This document shows positions 53,156-61,185 of a stretch of 64,000 nucleotides of DNA, piece after piece. This stretch comes from Aidingimonas lacisalsi. Its GTDB lineage: Bacteria > Pseudomonadota > Gammaproteobacteria > Pseudomonadales > Halomonadaceae. The DNA lies in the NCBI RefSeq assembly GCF_008079445.1, contig NZ_VRYH01000001.1, positions 62,001 to 126,000 of the forward strand. Direction: 5' to 3'. The translations under genes and the position numbers were made by a program. Position 1 is the stretch's first letter. Each line of letters opens with the position of its first letter. The notes beneath the pieces are model-generated. The model did not search any database. It was given only the letters and a program-made list of their open reading frames with translations, and was not told the origin of the DNA.

Positions 53156-54205
53156 ATGCAGGTAACCGAACTCAGAGGAGATCGCCATACCATCGGCGCA
53201 TTGCATGGCAGCCGGCATGCTGACGAAATTCACCGTGGTATGGCGGTCTATGATCACCTCTTTCACGACTTCGTGGGGCTCGATTGGCCAACGGCCAGGC
53301 GGCAAGCGCAACGTTTTTTGCCTGCCATCGAACGCCACTTCCCAGCCATTCTCGACGAAATCGTGGGGCTGGCGCATGGAGCCGGCGTCGACTTCGACGA
53401 CATCCTGACGCTCAACTGCCGTAGCGAGATATCGTTGACCCAGGCCAATGGCGGCTGCTCGGCCTTCTCGCTTGCGCGCGGCAATCAGTGGCTTGCTCAG
53501 AACTGGGACTGGCGCGCCGACCAGCAGCACAATGTGGTCGCCTTGCGAATCGCGACCAATGACGCTCCGGCGCTGATCAGCCTTGGCGAGGCAGGCATGC
53601 TCGCCAAGATCGGCCTCAACGAGGTTGGCGTCGGTGTCGGGCTCAATGCCATTCGCTCACGAACCTGCGGCACCGGCCTCCCGATTCACGTGGCACTACG
53701 CAAGATACTGGAAAGTCCGGACTTTGCCGCTGCCAAGCGTGTGGCAACCGACGACAGGGTTGCCTCGCCTGCCCATTTCCTGCTCGCCGGGAGCGGCGGC
53801 GACGCTGTTGGCCTCGAAGTTCAGCCTGATCCCCCCGGAGAAATCTCACCGCACGACGGCATCGTGACCCACACCAACCACTTGTGCGCATCCCCTGGGC
53901 TAGCCGACTTCCCTCGCGCCGATTCCCATAGCCGTCTTGATCGACTGCAACGATGTCTAGATAACGCGTGCCTCAAGGACATGCGTACCGAGCCGGACGA
54001 GATCAACGTCGAGACTCTGTTTGCGATCCTGAGTGATCATGACAACTCGCCCGTCTCCATCTGCCGTCATCACAATCCGGCACAGCCCGAGTCCGAGCGC
54101 ATGGAAACGCTGTTCTCGGTGGTCATGAATCTCGATCGACGCGAACTTCACGTCAGACTGGGCAAACCCTGCCGCCCCCTCAGCGCTCTTCGGGTATCGC
54201 TGTGA
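53156..54205 (+). CDS. C45-family acyltransferase / autoproteolytic hydrolase (isopenicillin N acyltransferase-like)
   Basis: 349 aa from ATG 53156. The conserved nucleophile is Cys101 in TQANGGCSAF, exposed in the family by self-cleavage just before it. NWDWRADQQHNVVALRI and GLNEVGVGVGLNAI are typical of C45 / acyl-CoA:6-APA acyltransferase-like proteins. In bacteria these act on N-acyl or peptide-like amides, but most have unknown targets. No signal peptide is visible. It starts 2 bases after the exported hydrolase, so they are probably cotranscribed, and its 3' end overlaps a small gene on the other strand. Confidence 0.85.
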   Translation: MQVTELRGDRHTIGALHGSRHADEIHRGMAVYDHLFHDFVGLDWPTARRQAQRFLPAIERHFPAILDEIVGLAHGAGVDFDDILTLNCRSEISLTQANGGCSAFSLARGNQWLAQNWDWRADQQHNVVALRIATNDAPALISLGEAGMLAKIGLNEVGVGVGLNAIRSRTCGTGLPIHVALRKILESPDFAAAKRVATDDRVASPAHFLLAGSGGDAVGLEVQPDPPGEISPHDGIVTHTNHLCASPGLADFPRADSHSRLDRLQRCLDNACLKDMRTEPDEINVETLFAILSDHDNSPVSICRHHNPAQPESERMETLFSVVMNLDRRELHVRLGKPCRPLSALRVSL

Positions 54206-54431
54206 CTTCGCCTTTCAGGTACTGCTCCGTCGTCAGCAAGAACAGCCGACGGAACAGTTCGTGGACCGCCTCGTCCTTGCGCAACGCCAGCAAGGCCTCA
54301 TCGTCTGCGGACGAGAGCTCCGGTGATGCGCGTGGATATTCCCATGCCAGACGCACCGACCCCGAGGAGGCATCGCAGATTTGCACCACCGGGTTCCCCC
54401 CCTTGAGACGCGTTTCGATCTGATAAGACAT
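54180..54431 (-). CDS. Small hypothetical protein
   Basis: 83 aa from ATG 54431, preceded by a perfect AAGGAGG; an in-frame ATG at 54458 lacks one. It has no signal or membrane segment. The first part (YQIETRLKGGNPVVQICDASSGSVRLAWEYP) is strand-rich and the second (DDEALLALRKDEAVHELFRRLFLLTTEQYLKG) is helical. I do not recognise the family. It overlaps the C45 gene by 26 bases convergently. The ideal ribosome binding site and normal composition support a real gene. Confidence 0.75.
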   Translation of the reverse strand: MSYQIETRLKGGNPVVQICDASSGSVRLAWEYPRASPELSSADDEALLALRKDEAVHELFRRLFLLTTEQYLKGEVTAIPEER

Positions 54432-54578
54432 CGTGACCTCCTTCGTGATAATGCCCAAGCCAAGACAATAAATAATAATAATTGTTATTTACATATGAGA
54501 AATTAGGCTGCATGCGACAATTTGTCAAGGCCACAAGCAACGCGTGATGTGGTCAGCCATCTCATGCATGCTGGAGAC

Positions 54579-55325
54579 ATGGATGTGACCTGGCTGAAAT
54601 ACCTCGCGTTACCGCCACTGGCCAATGTCTGTCTGACGCTGCTGGGCATGGCCCTATGGCGGGTACACCACGGGCTGGGAGGCTCTCTGGCCGCCTTGGC
54701 ACTGGGCAGTCTGCTACTGCTGTCGACACCGATCGGCAGCCATTGGGTGCGCTCGGGCCTCGAAACCTACTCGCCCCCCGATGACGAGATCATCGCATCG
54801 GCGCAAGCCATCGTGATCCTGGGGGGAGGTCGCGATTACCGCGCTGCCGAATTCGACTGGGGCGATGCTCCCGCCAACCCTACCTGGCGCCGACTGGCCT
54901 ATGGTGCCCTGCTCGCCCGCCACGCCGAACTGCCAATCCTGGTCAGTGGCGGCCGACCCCATGGAGAAACCCTCAGTGAAGCAACGTTGATGGCTAACGC
55001 CCTGAATGATGCGTTCGGACTCACCGCGACATGGCAGGAAGGCGACAGCCACAACACCATCGAGAATGCCATCAACAGTGCTGCGCTGCTCGAAGAGAAC
55101 AATATCGAACGTATCCTGCTCGTTACCCAGGCATGGCACATGCCACGCGCTGTCGCCGCATTCGAGCGCACCAGCCTGACCGTCATTCCCGCCCCGACGG
55201 ACATGGCGAGTCCGCCGCCCAAGGGCCCGTCAGGCTGGCTACCCCGAGCCTATTTCCTGCGACAGAGCACCCAGGCGCTGCATGAATGGCTGGGGCTACT
55301 GGTCAACGACGTCCAGGGTCGGTAG
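54579..55325 (+). CDS. YdcF / ElyC-like DUF218 membrane protein
   Basis: 248 aa from ATG 54579 (54564 and a GTG at 54585 are also possible). Two hydrophobic segments near residues 6-26 and 32-50 are followed by the DUF218 domain: AIVILGGGRDYRA, LPILVSGGRPHGETLSEA, DSHNTIENAINSAALLEENNIERILLVTQAWHMPRA. Proteins of this family (ElyC, SanA, YdcF) are tied to envelope integrity and cell-wall or surface-polysaccharide precursor steps. Here it precedes gtrA, sulfotransferase, glycosyltransferase and deacetylase genes, consistent with an envelope role. Catalysis is not proven. Confidence 0.87.
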   Translation: MDVTWLKYLALPPLANVCLTLLGMALWRVHHGLGGSLAALALGSLLLLSTPIGSHWVRSGLETYSPPDDEIIASAQAIVILGGGRDYRAAEFDWGDAPANPTWRRLAYGALLARHAELPILVSGGRPHGETLSEATLMANALNDAFGLTATWQEGDSHNTIENAINSAALLEENNIERILLVTQAWHMPRAVAAFERTSLTVIPAPTDMASPPPKGPSGWLPRAYFLRQSTQALHEWLGLLVNDVQGR

Positions 55326-55365
55326 AGTGCCTCTGCATCGTTGCATCAACGGACAGCCTATCCTC

Positions 55366-55809
55366 ATGTTGAGACGGTTTTTGCATTCCACCAGCCAACG
55401 TGCCACGTTCCTGCGCTTCGCTCTGGTCGGCGGCACGATCGCCTTGATCGATGCAGGTAGCCTTTATGGCCTGCACGACGGCTTCGATCTCAACCTCTAT
55501 CTCTCGCGTGTGTTCTCGTACGGCTTGGCGATAACCGCAGGTTATTTCCTGAACCGCCATTTCACGTTCCACTATCACCAGCGGTTTCGCAGCATTCTCA
55601 GTGAGTTGATGCGTTTTTACGCCGTCCATGCGACCGGCGGCATGATCAATTACGGTCTCTTCGCGTTGGTGCTGTTGGCCGGCGGTGCCATCGGGTTGAC
55701 GCCGGGAGCCGTCTACTGGCTGCCGTTGCTGGGGATCTGGTTAGGCGGCGTGGCCGGCATGTGCTTCAACTTCTTCGTGTCCCACAAACTGGTCTTCCAC
55801 CGCCCATGA
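55366..55809 (+). CDS. GtrA-family membrane protein
   Basis: 147 aa from ATG 55366 with four hydrophobic segments. GtrA motifs are FLRFALVGGTIALIDAGSLYGL near the start, YFLNRHFTFH after helix 2, and the closing CFNFFVSHKLVFH. GtrA proteins are proposed flippases of polyprenyl-linked sugars, moving the carrier across the inner membrane. Its stop overlaps the sulfotransferase start (ATGA), which couples their translation. The associated glycosyltransferase suggests transfer of a modified sugar to a lipid or surface glycan. Confidence 0.9.
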   Translation: MLRRFLHSTSQRATFLRFALVGGTIALIDAGSLYGLHDGFDLNLYLSRVFSYGLAITAGYFLNRHFTFHYHQRFRSILSELMRFYAVHATGGMINYGLFALVLLAGGAIGLTPGAVYWLPLLGIWLGGVAGMCFNFFVSHKLVFHRP

Positions 55810-56984
55810 CGACACTGCTCACGCTGCTGGAAAGCCTGGCTCTCTACCTTGGCTGGTGGGCACGCTCACTGCTGGCATGGCGAGACCCACGTGCTCCCAT
55901 GCGCCCTCGCCGAGCCCTGCTACTGCTCTGTGGCATGCCGCTATTCCTGTTGATACAGGGCATCCATGCGATTTGCCTGTTGCTGGATGACGTACTGTTC
56001 CCGCGCTACCGGCGTGTCGATATCGGCAAGGCGGTATTCATCACCGGCATTCCGCGTAGCGGTACCACCTTCCTCCATCGCACCCTGGCCGTGGACAGGC
56101 AACGCTACACCACCCTGACCACCTGGGAAGCGCTACTGGCTCCCTCGATCACCCAACGCAAGCTCCTGAACGGGCTCGGCAAGCTCGACCGAGCCCTGGG
56201 CGGATGGGGACGACGCAACCTGGACGCCCTGACACGACGGATGACCGGCGACTTCGCCGCCATCCACGATGTCGGCCTCAACGCCGCGGAAGAGGATTAC
56301 CTGACCCTGTTGCCCGCCGGTGGCTGCTTCATCCTGATGCTGGTTTTTCCCGGTAGCCCGGGCGTCCAGGACCTGGGGCATTTCGATCGCCGAATGCGCC
56401 CTGCCCGCCGACGACGGCTACTGCATTTCTATCGTGGCTGCCTGCAGCGTCATCTCTATGCCGACGGTGGCCACCGCCAGCTACTGTCGAAGAACGCCGC
56501 CTTCGGTTCCTGGCTAGCCGGGCTTCACAGCCAGTTTCCCGAAGCCCGGTTCATGATCTGCGTGCGCGACCCCGCCACCGCTCTCAGTTCACAGCTCAGT
56601 TCCGTCGCCAGTGCCGGGCCGTTGTTCGGTACCTCCGTGGATAACATCAAATTTCAACAATGTTTCCTTAATTTGTTCGCCGAGACGCTCGACCACCTGG
56701 GAGAAACCATGGCTAACTGGTCACTGTCGCAGGGGGTAGTCATCGACATGGACGACATGCGAGAGCAACCGTCCGTGATTATCATGCGAGCACTGGCTCG
56801 CATCGAGGAGCCCATGGGCCCCGAACTGGCGGATCACATCCAGCAGTTGCCGGCCGGCACCACCAGTCAGCACCGGCACACGGTCGAGTCACTGGCGATA
56901 CCGCGTGATACGATGGAAGCCACCATGCGGCCGGGTTATCAACAAGTCATCGCACTACCACAGCGAATCAGGATCACCGAGTGA
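55806..56984 (+). CDS. Sulfotransferase family protein, membrane-associated
   Basis: 392 aa from ATG 55806. The PAPS-binding 5'-phosphosulfate loop is TGIPRSGTTFLHR (residues 80-92), and the 3'-phosphate region is probably FMICVRDPATALSSQLSS. One hydrophobic segment lies at about residues 37-60. It should move sulfate from PAPS onto a hydroxyl of a sugar or lipid at the inner membrane. Overlaps of 4 bases with both neighbours (gtrA and the glycosyltransferase) place it in one coupled operon. Sulfated surface glycans or lipids are the likely product, but the acceptor is unknown. Confidence 0.88.
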   Translation: MTTLLTLLESLALYLGWWARSLLAWRDPRAPMRPRRALLLLCGMPLFLLIQGIHAICLLLDDVLFPRYRRVDIGKAVFITGIPRSGTTFLHRTLAVDRQRYTTLTTWEALLAPSITQRKLLNGLGKLDRALGGWGRRNLDALTRRMTGDFAAIHDVGLNAAEEDYLTLLPAGGCFILMLVFPGSPGVQDLGHFDRRMRPARRRRLLHFYRGCLQRHLYADGGHRQLLSKNAAFGSWLAGLHSQFPEARFMICVRDPATALSSQLSSVASAGPLFGTSVDNIKFQQCFLNLFAETLDHLGETMANWSLSQGVVIDMDDMREQPSVIIMRALARIEEPMGPELADHIQQLPAGTTSQHRHTVESLAIPRDTMEATMRPGYQQVIALPQRIRITE

Positions 56985-58114
56985 ACGATATCGCCACACT
57001 AGTCCAGTCTGAACCGTCCATCGCCACTCATCGACTGCGCGTCGCGTTCTTCTCCGACTCCTTGGCCGAACGCAATGGCACCGGCGCCTACTATCACGAC
57101 TTGATCGATCAGTTACGCTCGCGCATCGCCTGTGCCGGCATCATACAGCCACAACACCGAACCGGGTTTCATCCGTTGAGTTTCCCGTTACCGGGCGACA
57201 CCACCCAGAAACTCTCGGCGCCCAATCTGCTCCATGTCCGCCGCGAGTTGGCACGCATTCGGCCTCATGTCATCGTCAGCGCCACACCGGGCCCCTTCGG
57301 ACTGCTAGGCCCGTGGATGGCGCGTCGCTACCAATGCGGGTTCATCTCCGCCTATCACACCCACTTCGAAGGGCTTGCCGATATCTACTGGCGGCCGTTC
57401 AAGCGGCACCTCATTTCCGGCTGCCTGAATTCCGCCAACCGCTTCCTGTGCCAGCGCAGCGCCACCGTGCTGGTGAACAACCCCACCCTGGGCGATACCG
57501 TGATGGGGTTAGGCGCCAAACAGTATGACGTCATGGGCACGCCGCTGGAGCGCGGCTTTGTGGAAGCGGCGCCGCCACCGTTACCCGAGACGGTGACACA
57601 GATCTGCTTTGCCGGACGCCTGGCCGCCGAAAAAAACATCGACGCCATCCTGCAAGCCGCCCAGGACTGGCCGACACTTCGCTTCGTCATCGGCGGCGAT
57701 GGCCCGCTGAAAGCCAAGGTCGAATCCTATGCCGCACGCTATGCCAATATCGACTACCGGGGCTGGCTGGACCGCCACACTCTGCGCGACCTGATCGATG
57801 AGTCGAGCCTGCTGGTGCTTCCTTCGCACCAGGAAACCTTCGGCTCCATCGCCCTGGAAGCGATGGCACGCGGGCGACCGGCACTGGTTTCCGAAAACGC
57901 CGGCATCCATGACTGGACACAACTGGCGGCCGGGCTTTACAAGATCAGAAGCCAGGAGTCGCTGAGTGATGCCATCGCCCGTCTGCAAGCCGACCCACCG
58001 GGCGCTCTGACCGCCGTTGCCGCGAAGGCGCGAACCGCCGCCTTGCAGCTCAATGAACATACGCTCGATCAATGGTTGACCGTACTGGCCGAACAAGCCA
58101 AAGGCGCACCATGA
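56981..58114 (+). CDS. Glycosyltransferase family 4 protein
   Basis: 377 aa, starting with GTG 56981 which overlaps the sulfotransferase stop. GT-B features: VAFFSDSLAERNGTGAYYHDLIDQL, the GPFGLLGPWMARR acceptor segment, the donor-side GRLAAEKNIDAILQAA and LVLPSHQETFGSIALEAMARGRPALVS, with the conserved E-x7-E. Such enzymes, for instance alpha-mannosyl- or diacylglycerol glucosyltransferases, add a sugar from a nucleotide donor. AYHTHFEGL resembles the MgtA / PimB-type lipid glycosyltransferases. It probably makes the glycolipid or glycan that is sulfated and deacetylated by its neighbours. Confidence 0.9.
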   Translation: MNDIATLVQSEPSIATHRLRVAFFSDSLAERNGTGAYYHDLIDQLRSRIACAGIIQPQHRTGFHPLSFPLPGDTTQKLSAPNLLHVRRELARIRPHVIVSATPGPFGLLGPWMARRYQCGFISAYHTHFEGLADIYWRPFKRHLISGCLNSANRFLCQRSATVLVNNPTLGDTVMGLGAKQYDVMGTPLERGFVEAAPPPLPETVTQICFAGRLAAEKNIDAILQAAQDWPTLRFVIGGDGPLKAKVESYAARYANIDYRGWLDRHTLRDLIDESSLLVLPSHQETFGSIALEAMARGRPALVSENAGIHDWTQLAAGLYKIRSQESLSDAIARLQADPPGALTAVAAKARTAALQLNEHTLDQWLTVLAEQAKGAP

Positions 58115-58809
58115 ACGCCCTGGTGTCGATACATGATGTCATGCCGCACACCATGCCCCGAGTGGCGGCGCTCATCGACAGCCTGCGACACCAGGGACAC
58201 GACGCCATTACCCTGTTGGTGGTCCCCGGGCTCGCATGGCAGGACGAACACATCGACACGCTCGCCCACTGGCAGCAATCGGGCATCGAACTGGCGGCCC
58301 ATGGCTGGCGCCACCATGCCCCGCGCCTGGGCGGGCCCTATCACCGCCTGCATGCCGCCTTGATATCACGCCGGGCCGCCGAACACCTGGCCCTGGACGG
58401 CCGCGGCATCGACATGCTCATGCGACGCTCCGCCGCCTGGTTCAGCAAACAAGGGCTCGGGGCACCGAGCACCTATGTACCGCCCGCCTGGGCGTTGGGT
58501 GCGATTCCCAAGACCAAGCTCCAGACTCAGCCCTATCGACGCATCGAAGTGACCCGAGGCTTGCTCGATCCGCAGAGCGGGCGTCTCGACAGCCTGCCGT
58601 TGGTCGGATTCGAAGCCGATACCGCCTGGCGCGAACGCGTACTGCGGCAATGGAATCGGACACAGGTATGGCAAGCGCGACGCCGCAACCGCCCGCTACG
58701 CATTGGCATTCATCCCTACGACCCGGAGCTACGGCTCGCCGAGGACATGCAGCGGCTACTGGCAGGCGACTGGCAATCCCGGCGTTACGATCAACGACAC
58801 CTCAATTGA
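58111..58809 (+). CDS. DUF2334 polysaccharide deacetylase-like protein
   Basis: 232 aa from ATG 58111, overlapping the glycosyltransferase stop by 4 bases. The N-terminus (ALVSIHDVMPHTMPRVAALIDSL) with its HD pair, GIELAAHGWRHHAPR with the metal-binding histidines, and APSTYVPPAWALG match the divergent NodB-like DUF2334 family. It likely removes an acetyl group from the product of the cluster, a metal-dependent step. No signal peptide, so it acts on the cytosolic side. Its last 8 bases overlap the tspO gene on the other strand. Confidence 0.83.
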   Translation: MNALVSIHDVMPHTMPRVAALIDSLRHQGHDAITLLVVPGLAWQDEHIDTLAHWQQSGIELAAHGWRHHAPRLGGPYHRLHAALISRRAAEHLALDGRGIDMLMRRSAAWFSKQGLGAPSTYVPPAWALGAIPKTKLQTQPYRRIEVTRGLLDPQSGRLDSLPLVGFEADTAWRERVLRQWNRTQVWQARRRNRPLRIGIHPYDPELRLAEDMQRLLAGDWQSRRYDQRHLN

Positions 58810-59275
58810 GCCACCAGATCGCCGCGTTGAGATAACTCGCGAACACCACCCACAGCAGATACGGCACTAACAGCCAGAACGCCGTCACCGAGACGCGATG
58901 GAAACGCCGCAACGTCAGCACGAGCAGCCCCAGCAGCACGCCCAGGTCCAGTAGCGCCACCAGCATCCAGTGCAGGCCGAAGAACAGCAACGACCACAGG
59001 CCGTTGGCTGCCAACTGCGCGACGAAGGGCCACAGGAAATGCACACGCCCACCCGGCGGCGCCAGGCACGTCACCCGCCACGCCGCCACCGCCATCAGCA
59101 GATAGAGTAGTGTCCACGCCACCGGAAACAACAGATTCGGCGGCGTGAACGGCGGCTTCGTCAGGCCGGCATACCACTCACCCGGCGGTGTCGCGACCCC
59201 GCTCAGCGAGACCAACGCCACCAACAGCAACCAGCCCAGGAAGAACGTCAGCGATTGGCGAGCCGATACCGTCAT
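58802..59275 (-). CDS. tspO: TspO / MBR-family membrane protein
   Basis: 157 aa with five membrane segments. TspO motifs: WYAGLTKPPFTPPNLLFPVAWTLLYLLMAVAAW, NGLWSLLFFGLHW and the closing PYLLWVVFASYLNAAIWWLN with several Trp. TspO proteins bind porphyrins and affect tetrapyrrole levels and stress responses, and are related to the mitochondrial translocator protein. The gene is alone on its strand beside the deacetylase and has no other partner. Function in this organism is not evident from context. Confidence 0.93.
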   Translation of the reverse strand: MTVSARQSLTFFLGWLLLVALVSLSGVATPPGEWYAGLTKPPFTPPNLLFPVAWTLLYLLMAVAAWRVTCLAPPGGRVHFLWPFVAQLAANGLWSLLFFGLHWMLVALLDLGVLLGLLVLTLRRFHRVSVTAFWLLVPYLLWVVFASYLNAAIWWLN

Positions 59276-59351
59276 GAGACCTCATCATCGTCAATGTCCT
59301 TCAGGGTGCCGCCAGTATGACAGCAACGCGATGACGATGACTTGTCAGGAA

Positions 59352-60776
59352 TCAATTCTTGCCCGCCAGTTCGCGATTCATCATGCGATCGCTGAACTCG
59401 ACACCGTAGCGATTGCGCGACCACGCATACATCGCCAGCCCCAGCAGCATCCAACCGGCGAACATGCCCCACTCCAGCGGCGCCAGTGCCGACGGGCTGC
59501 CCGGCATGTACAGCCCTATCATCCCCAGCGACAACAGGATCGACACCCAGCCAACCAGCTTGCCGTTGGATACTCTGAACGGCCGTTCCAGCTCTGGCTC
59601 GCGATGGCGCAGCACCAGAAACGACAACGCCACGAACAGATAGGCGATGACGATCCCCAAGCCGCCGGCGACCACCAGCCAAACCAGTGCCGGACGCCCC
59701 AGGAACGGGGCCAGGCACGACAGCGCCCCCATCAGGAAGATCGCATTGGTCGGCGTCTTGTGCTTCGGATGCAGCTTGCCCAGGAACGCCGGCAACATGC
59801 CCGCATGGGCCAGCGCATAAATCGCCCGCGAGCCACCGACATAAAAGGCATTCCAGCTCGTCACGATGCCGGCGACCCCCGCCAGCACCATCAGGTTACC
59901 GGCCCAGGGCGCCTGGAACACCGCCTGCATGGCATCCGGTACTGCCAGCGAGCTTTCGCCCAGCGCCGCTGGATCGAGCATCAGCGACGTTCCCAGAATG
60001 ATCAAGGCATACCAGAACACGGCCAGTAACACCGACGCCATCAGCACTCGGCCGATTTCCCGGAACGGCAGGTTGATCTCTTCCGCCGCCTGCGGAATGA
60101 CATCGAACCCGACGAACATGAACGGCACCATGATGATCACCGTCATGATGCCGCCCATCACGCCTTCCGAGGTGTTGAACAGCGGCTCCATCGTCGCCTG
60201 TTCTCCTTCGAACAGCGCGCCGGTGATGAACATCACGCCCACGACCATGATCAGCAGAGTCACCAGCTTCTGGACCAGTGCCACGGTGCGGATACCGACG
60301 TAATTGATCCACGTCATGATCAGCGAACCGACCACGCCGACGGCCACCCAGGACGCATTCACCTCCCAACCGGCCATCGTCCAGAGATAGCCCACCGAAT
60401 AATCGGGGAACAAATGCTCGACCACGGTCGGCAACGCCACCGCCTCGAACGCCACGACGCTGACATAGCCCAGCGCAATCGCCCAGGTACACAGAAACGA
60501 CGCAAAATGGCCCAGCGCCCGATAACTGTACACATGCTCGCCGCCGACCTGCGGCATCGCCGACGCCAGCTCCGCATACGTCAACCCGACCAGCAGGATG
60601 GCAATGCCGCCCACCACGAACGCGGTTATCGCCCCCGCACTCCCTGCCGACTGGATCCACTCGCCCGTCATCACGATCCAGCCCCAACCGATCATCGCAC
60701 CGAACGCCAGCGCGAGAACATCCTTTCTGGCCAGCACGCGGGTCAACTTCCCGCCCTGGGATACATCCGTTGTCAT
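59352..60776 (-). CDS. APC-family amino-acid permease
   Basis: 474 aa with twelve hydrophobic segments. Family landmarks: LALAFGAMIGWGWIVMTGEWIQSAG in helix 1, GGIAILLVGLTYAELASAMPQVGGEHVYSYRALG around helices 2-3, and GFDVIPQAAEEINLP in helix 6. It is an inner-membrane permease for amino acids or amines, driven by ion gradients or exchange; GFDVIPQAAEE is the APC unwound-helix region that contacts the substrate. The substrate is unknown. It lies alone between tspO and the CRISPR array; I see no link to the array. Confidence 0.92.
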   Translation of the reverse strand: MTTDVSQGGKLTRVLARKDVLALAFGAMIGWGWIVMTGEWIQSAGSAGAITAFVVGGIAILLVGLTYAELASAMPQVGGEHVYSYRALGHFASFLCTWAIALGYVSVVAFEAVALPTVVEHLFPDYSVGYLWTMAGWEVNASWVAVGVVGSLIMTWINYVGIRTVALVQKLVTLLIMVVGVMFITGALFEGEQATMEPLFNTSEGVMGGIMTVIIMVPFMFVGFDVIPQAAEEINLPFREIGRVLMASVLLAVFWYALIILGTSLMLDPAALGESSLAVPDAMQAVFQAPWAGNLMVLAGVAGIVTSWNAFYVGGSRAIYALAHAGMLPAFLGKLHPKHKTPTNAIFLMGALSCLAPFLGRPALVWLVVAGGLGIVIAYLFVALSFLVLRHREPELERPFRVSNGKLVGWVSILLSLGMIGLYMPGSPSALAPLEWGMFAGWMLLGLAMYAWSRNRYGVEFSDRMMNRELAGKN

Positions 60777-60938
60777 CGTCTCCGCCCCTATTGTTGGTTC
60801 ACATCAGGCCATCACATCAGTGAGTTCAGCCGACGGCATCGGTTTTATCAACACGGCGAGCAATATAATTGACGGCTTCTCCAGCAACAACCGGGTGATA
60901 CCAACGGATGACACGTGTCAGCTAAACGTTTACCAGTG

Positions 60939-60966
60939 ATTTTGAGCTGCGTGTGCGTAAGATAAA
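60939..60966. repeat. Possible decayed CRISPR repeat beyond the array's end
   Basis: The sequence from 60939 keeps TTGAGC and later TGCG and GAT of the repeat with one small shift and many changes. It lies 64 bases before the first clear repeat, close to the 61-base period. It may be the remains of an older repeat; chance similarity is also possible. Confidence 0.3.
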
Positions 60967-61002
60967 CGCGAACGAAAGGAAGCATCACAAATTGAAATGT
61001 GA

Positions 61003-61092
61003 CGATAAAGCCCCGCACCTGCGGGGATCGGGACGTAGTATTAGCGATCGAGATATTCCAGTACGCTTGAGCCCCGCGCCTGCGGGGATCGG
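61003..61092 (-). repeat. Two degenerate repeats at the leader-distal end of the array
   Basis: The repeat at 61003-61031 differs from the consensus at six places and the one at 61064-61092 at three. In both, the six-base stem arms are intact and changes fall in the loop and flanks. Degeneration at this end fits the old, leader-distal end and supports the minus-strand direction. Confidence 0.9.
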
Positions 61093-61153
61093 CAGACCAG
61101 CCGTCAGCGTCAGCGCGGTGAAGTCGGTTGAGCCCCGCGTCTGCGGGGATCAG

Positions 61154-61185
61154 CGTCGAGAACGGTTTTTATGATGGCTCTGGAC
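61154..61185 (-). repeat. Spacer duplicated at 61825-61856
   Basis: The 32-base spacer between repeats at 61125 and 61186, beginning CGTCGAGAACGG and ending GGCTCTGGAC, recurs base for base at 61825-61856. The copies are 671 bases, exactly eleven units, apart. The neighbouring spacers differ, so only one spacer-repeat unit is shared. Confidence 0.95.

Noticed and set aside
60777-61002. Region left of the array considered as CRISPR leader
   Set aside because: Degenerate repeats lie at this end and the repeat stem and ACCG handle read on the minus strand, so the leader must be on the right.
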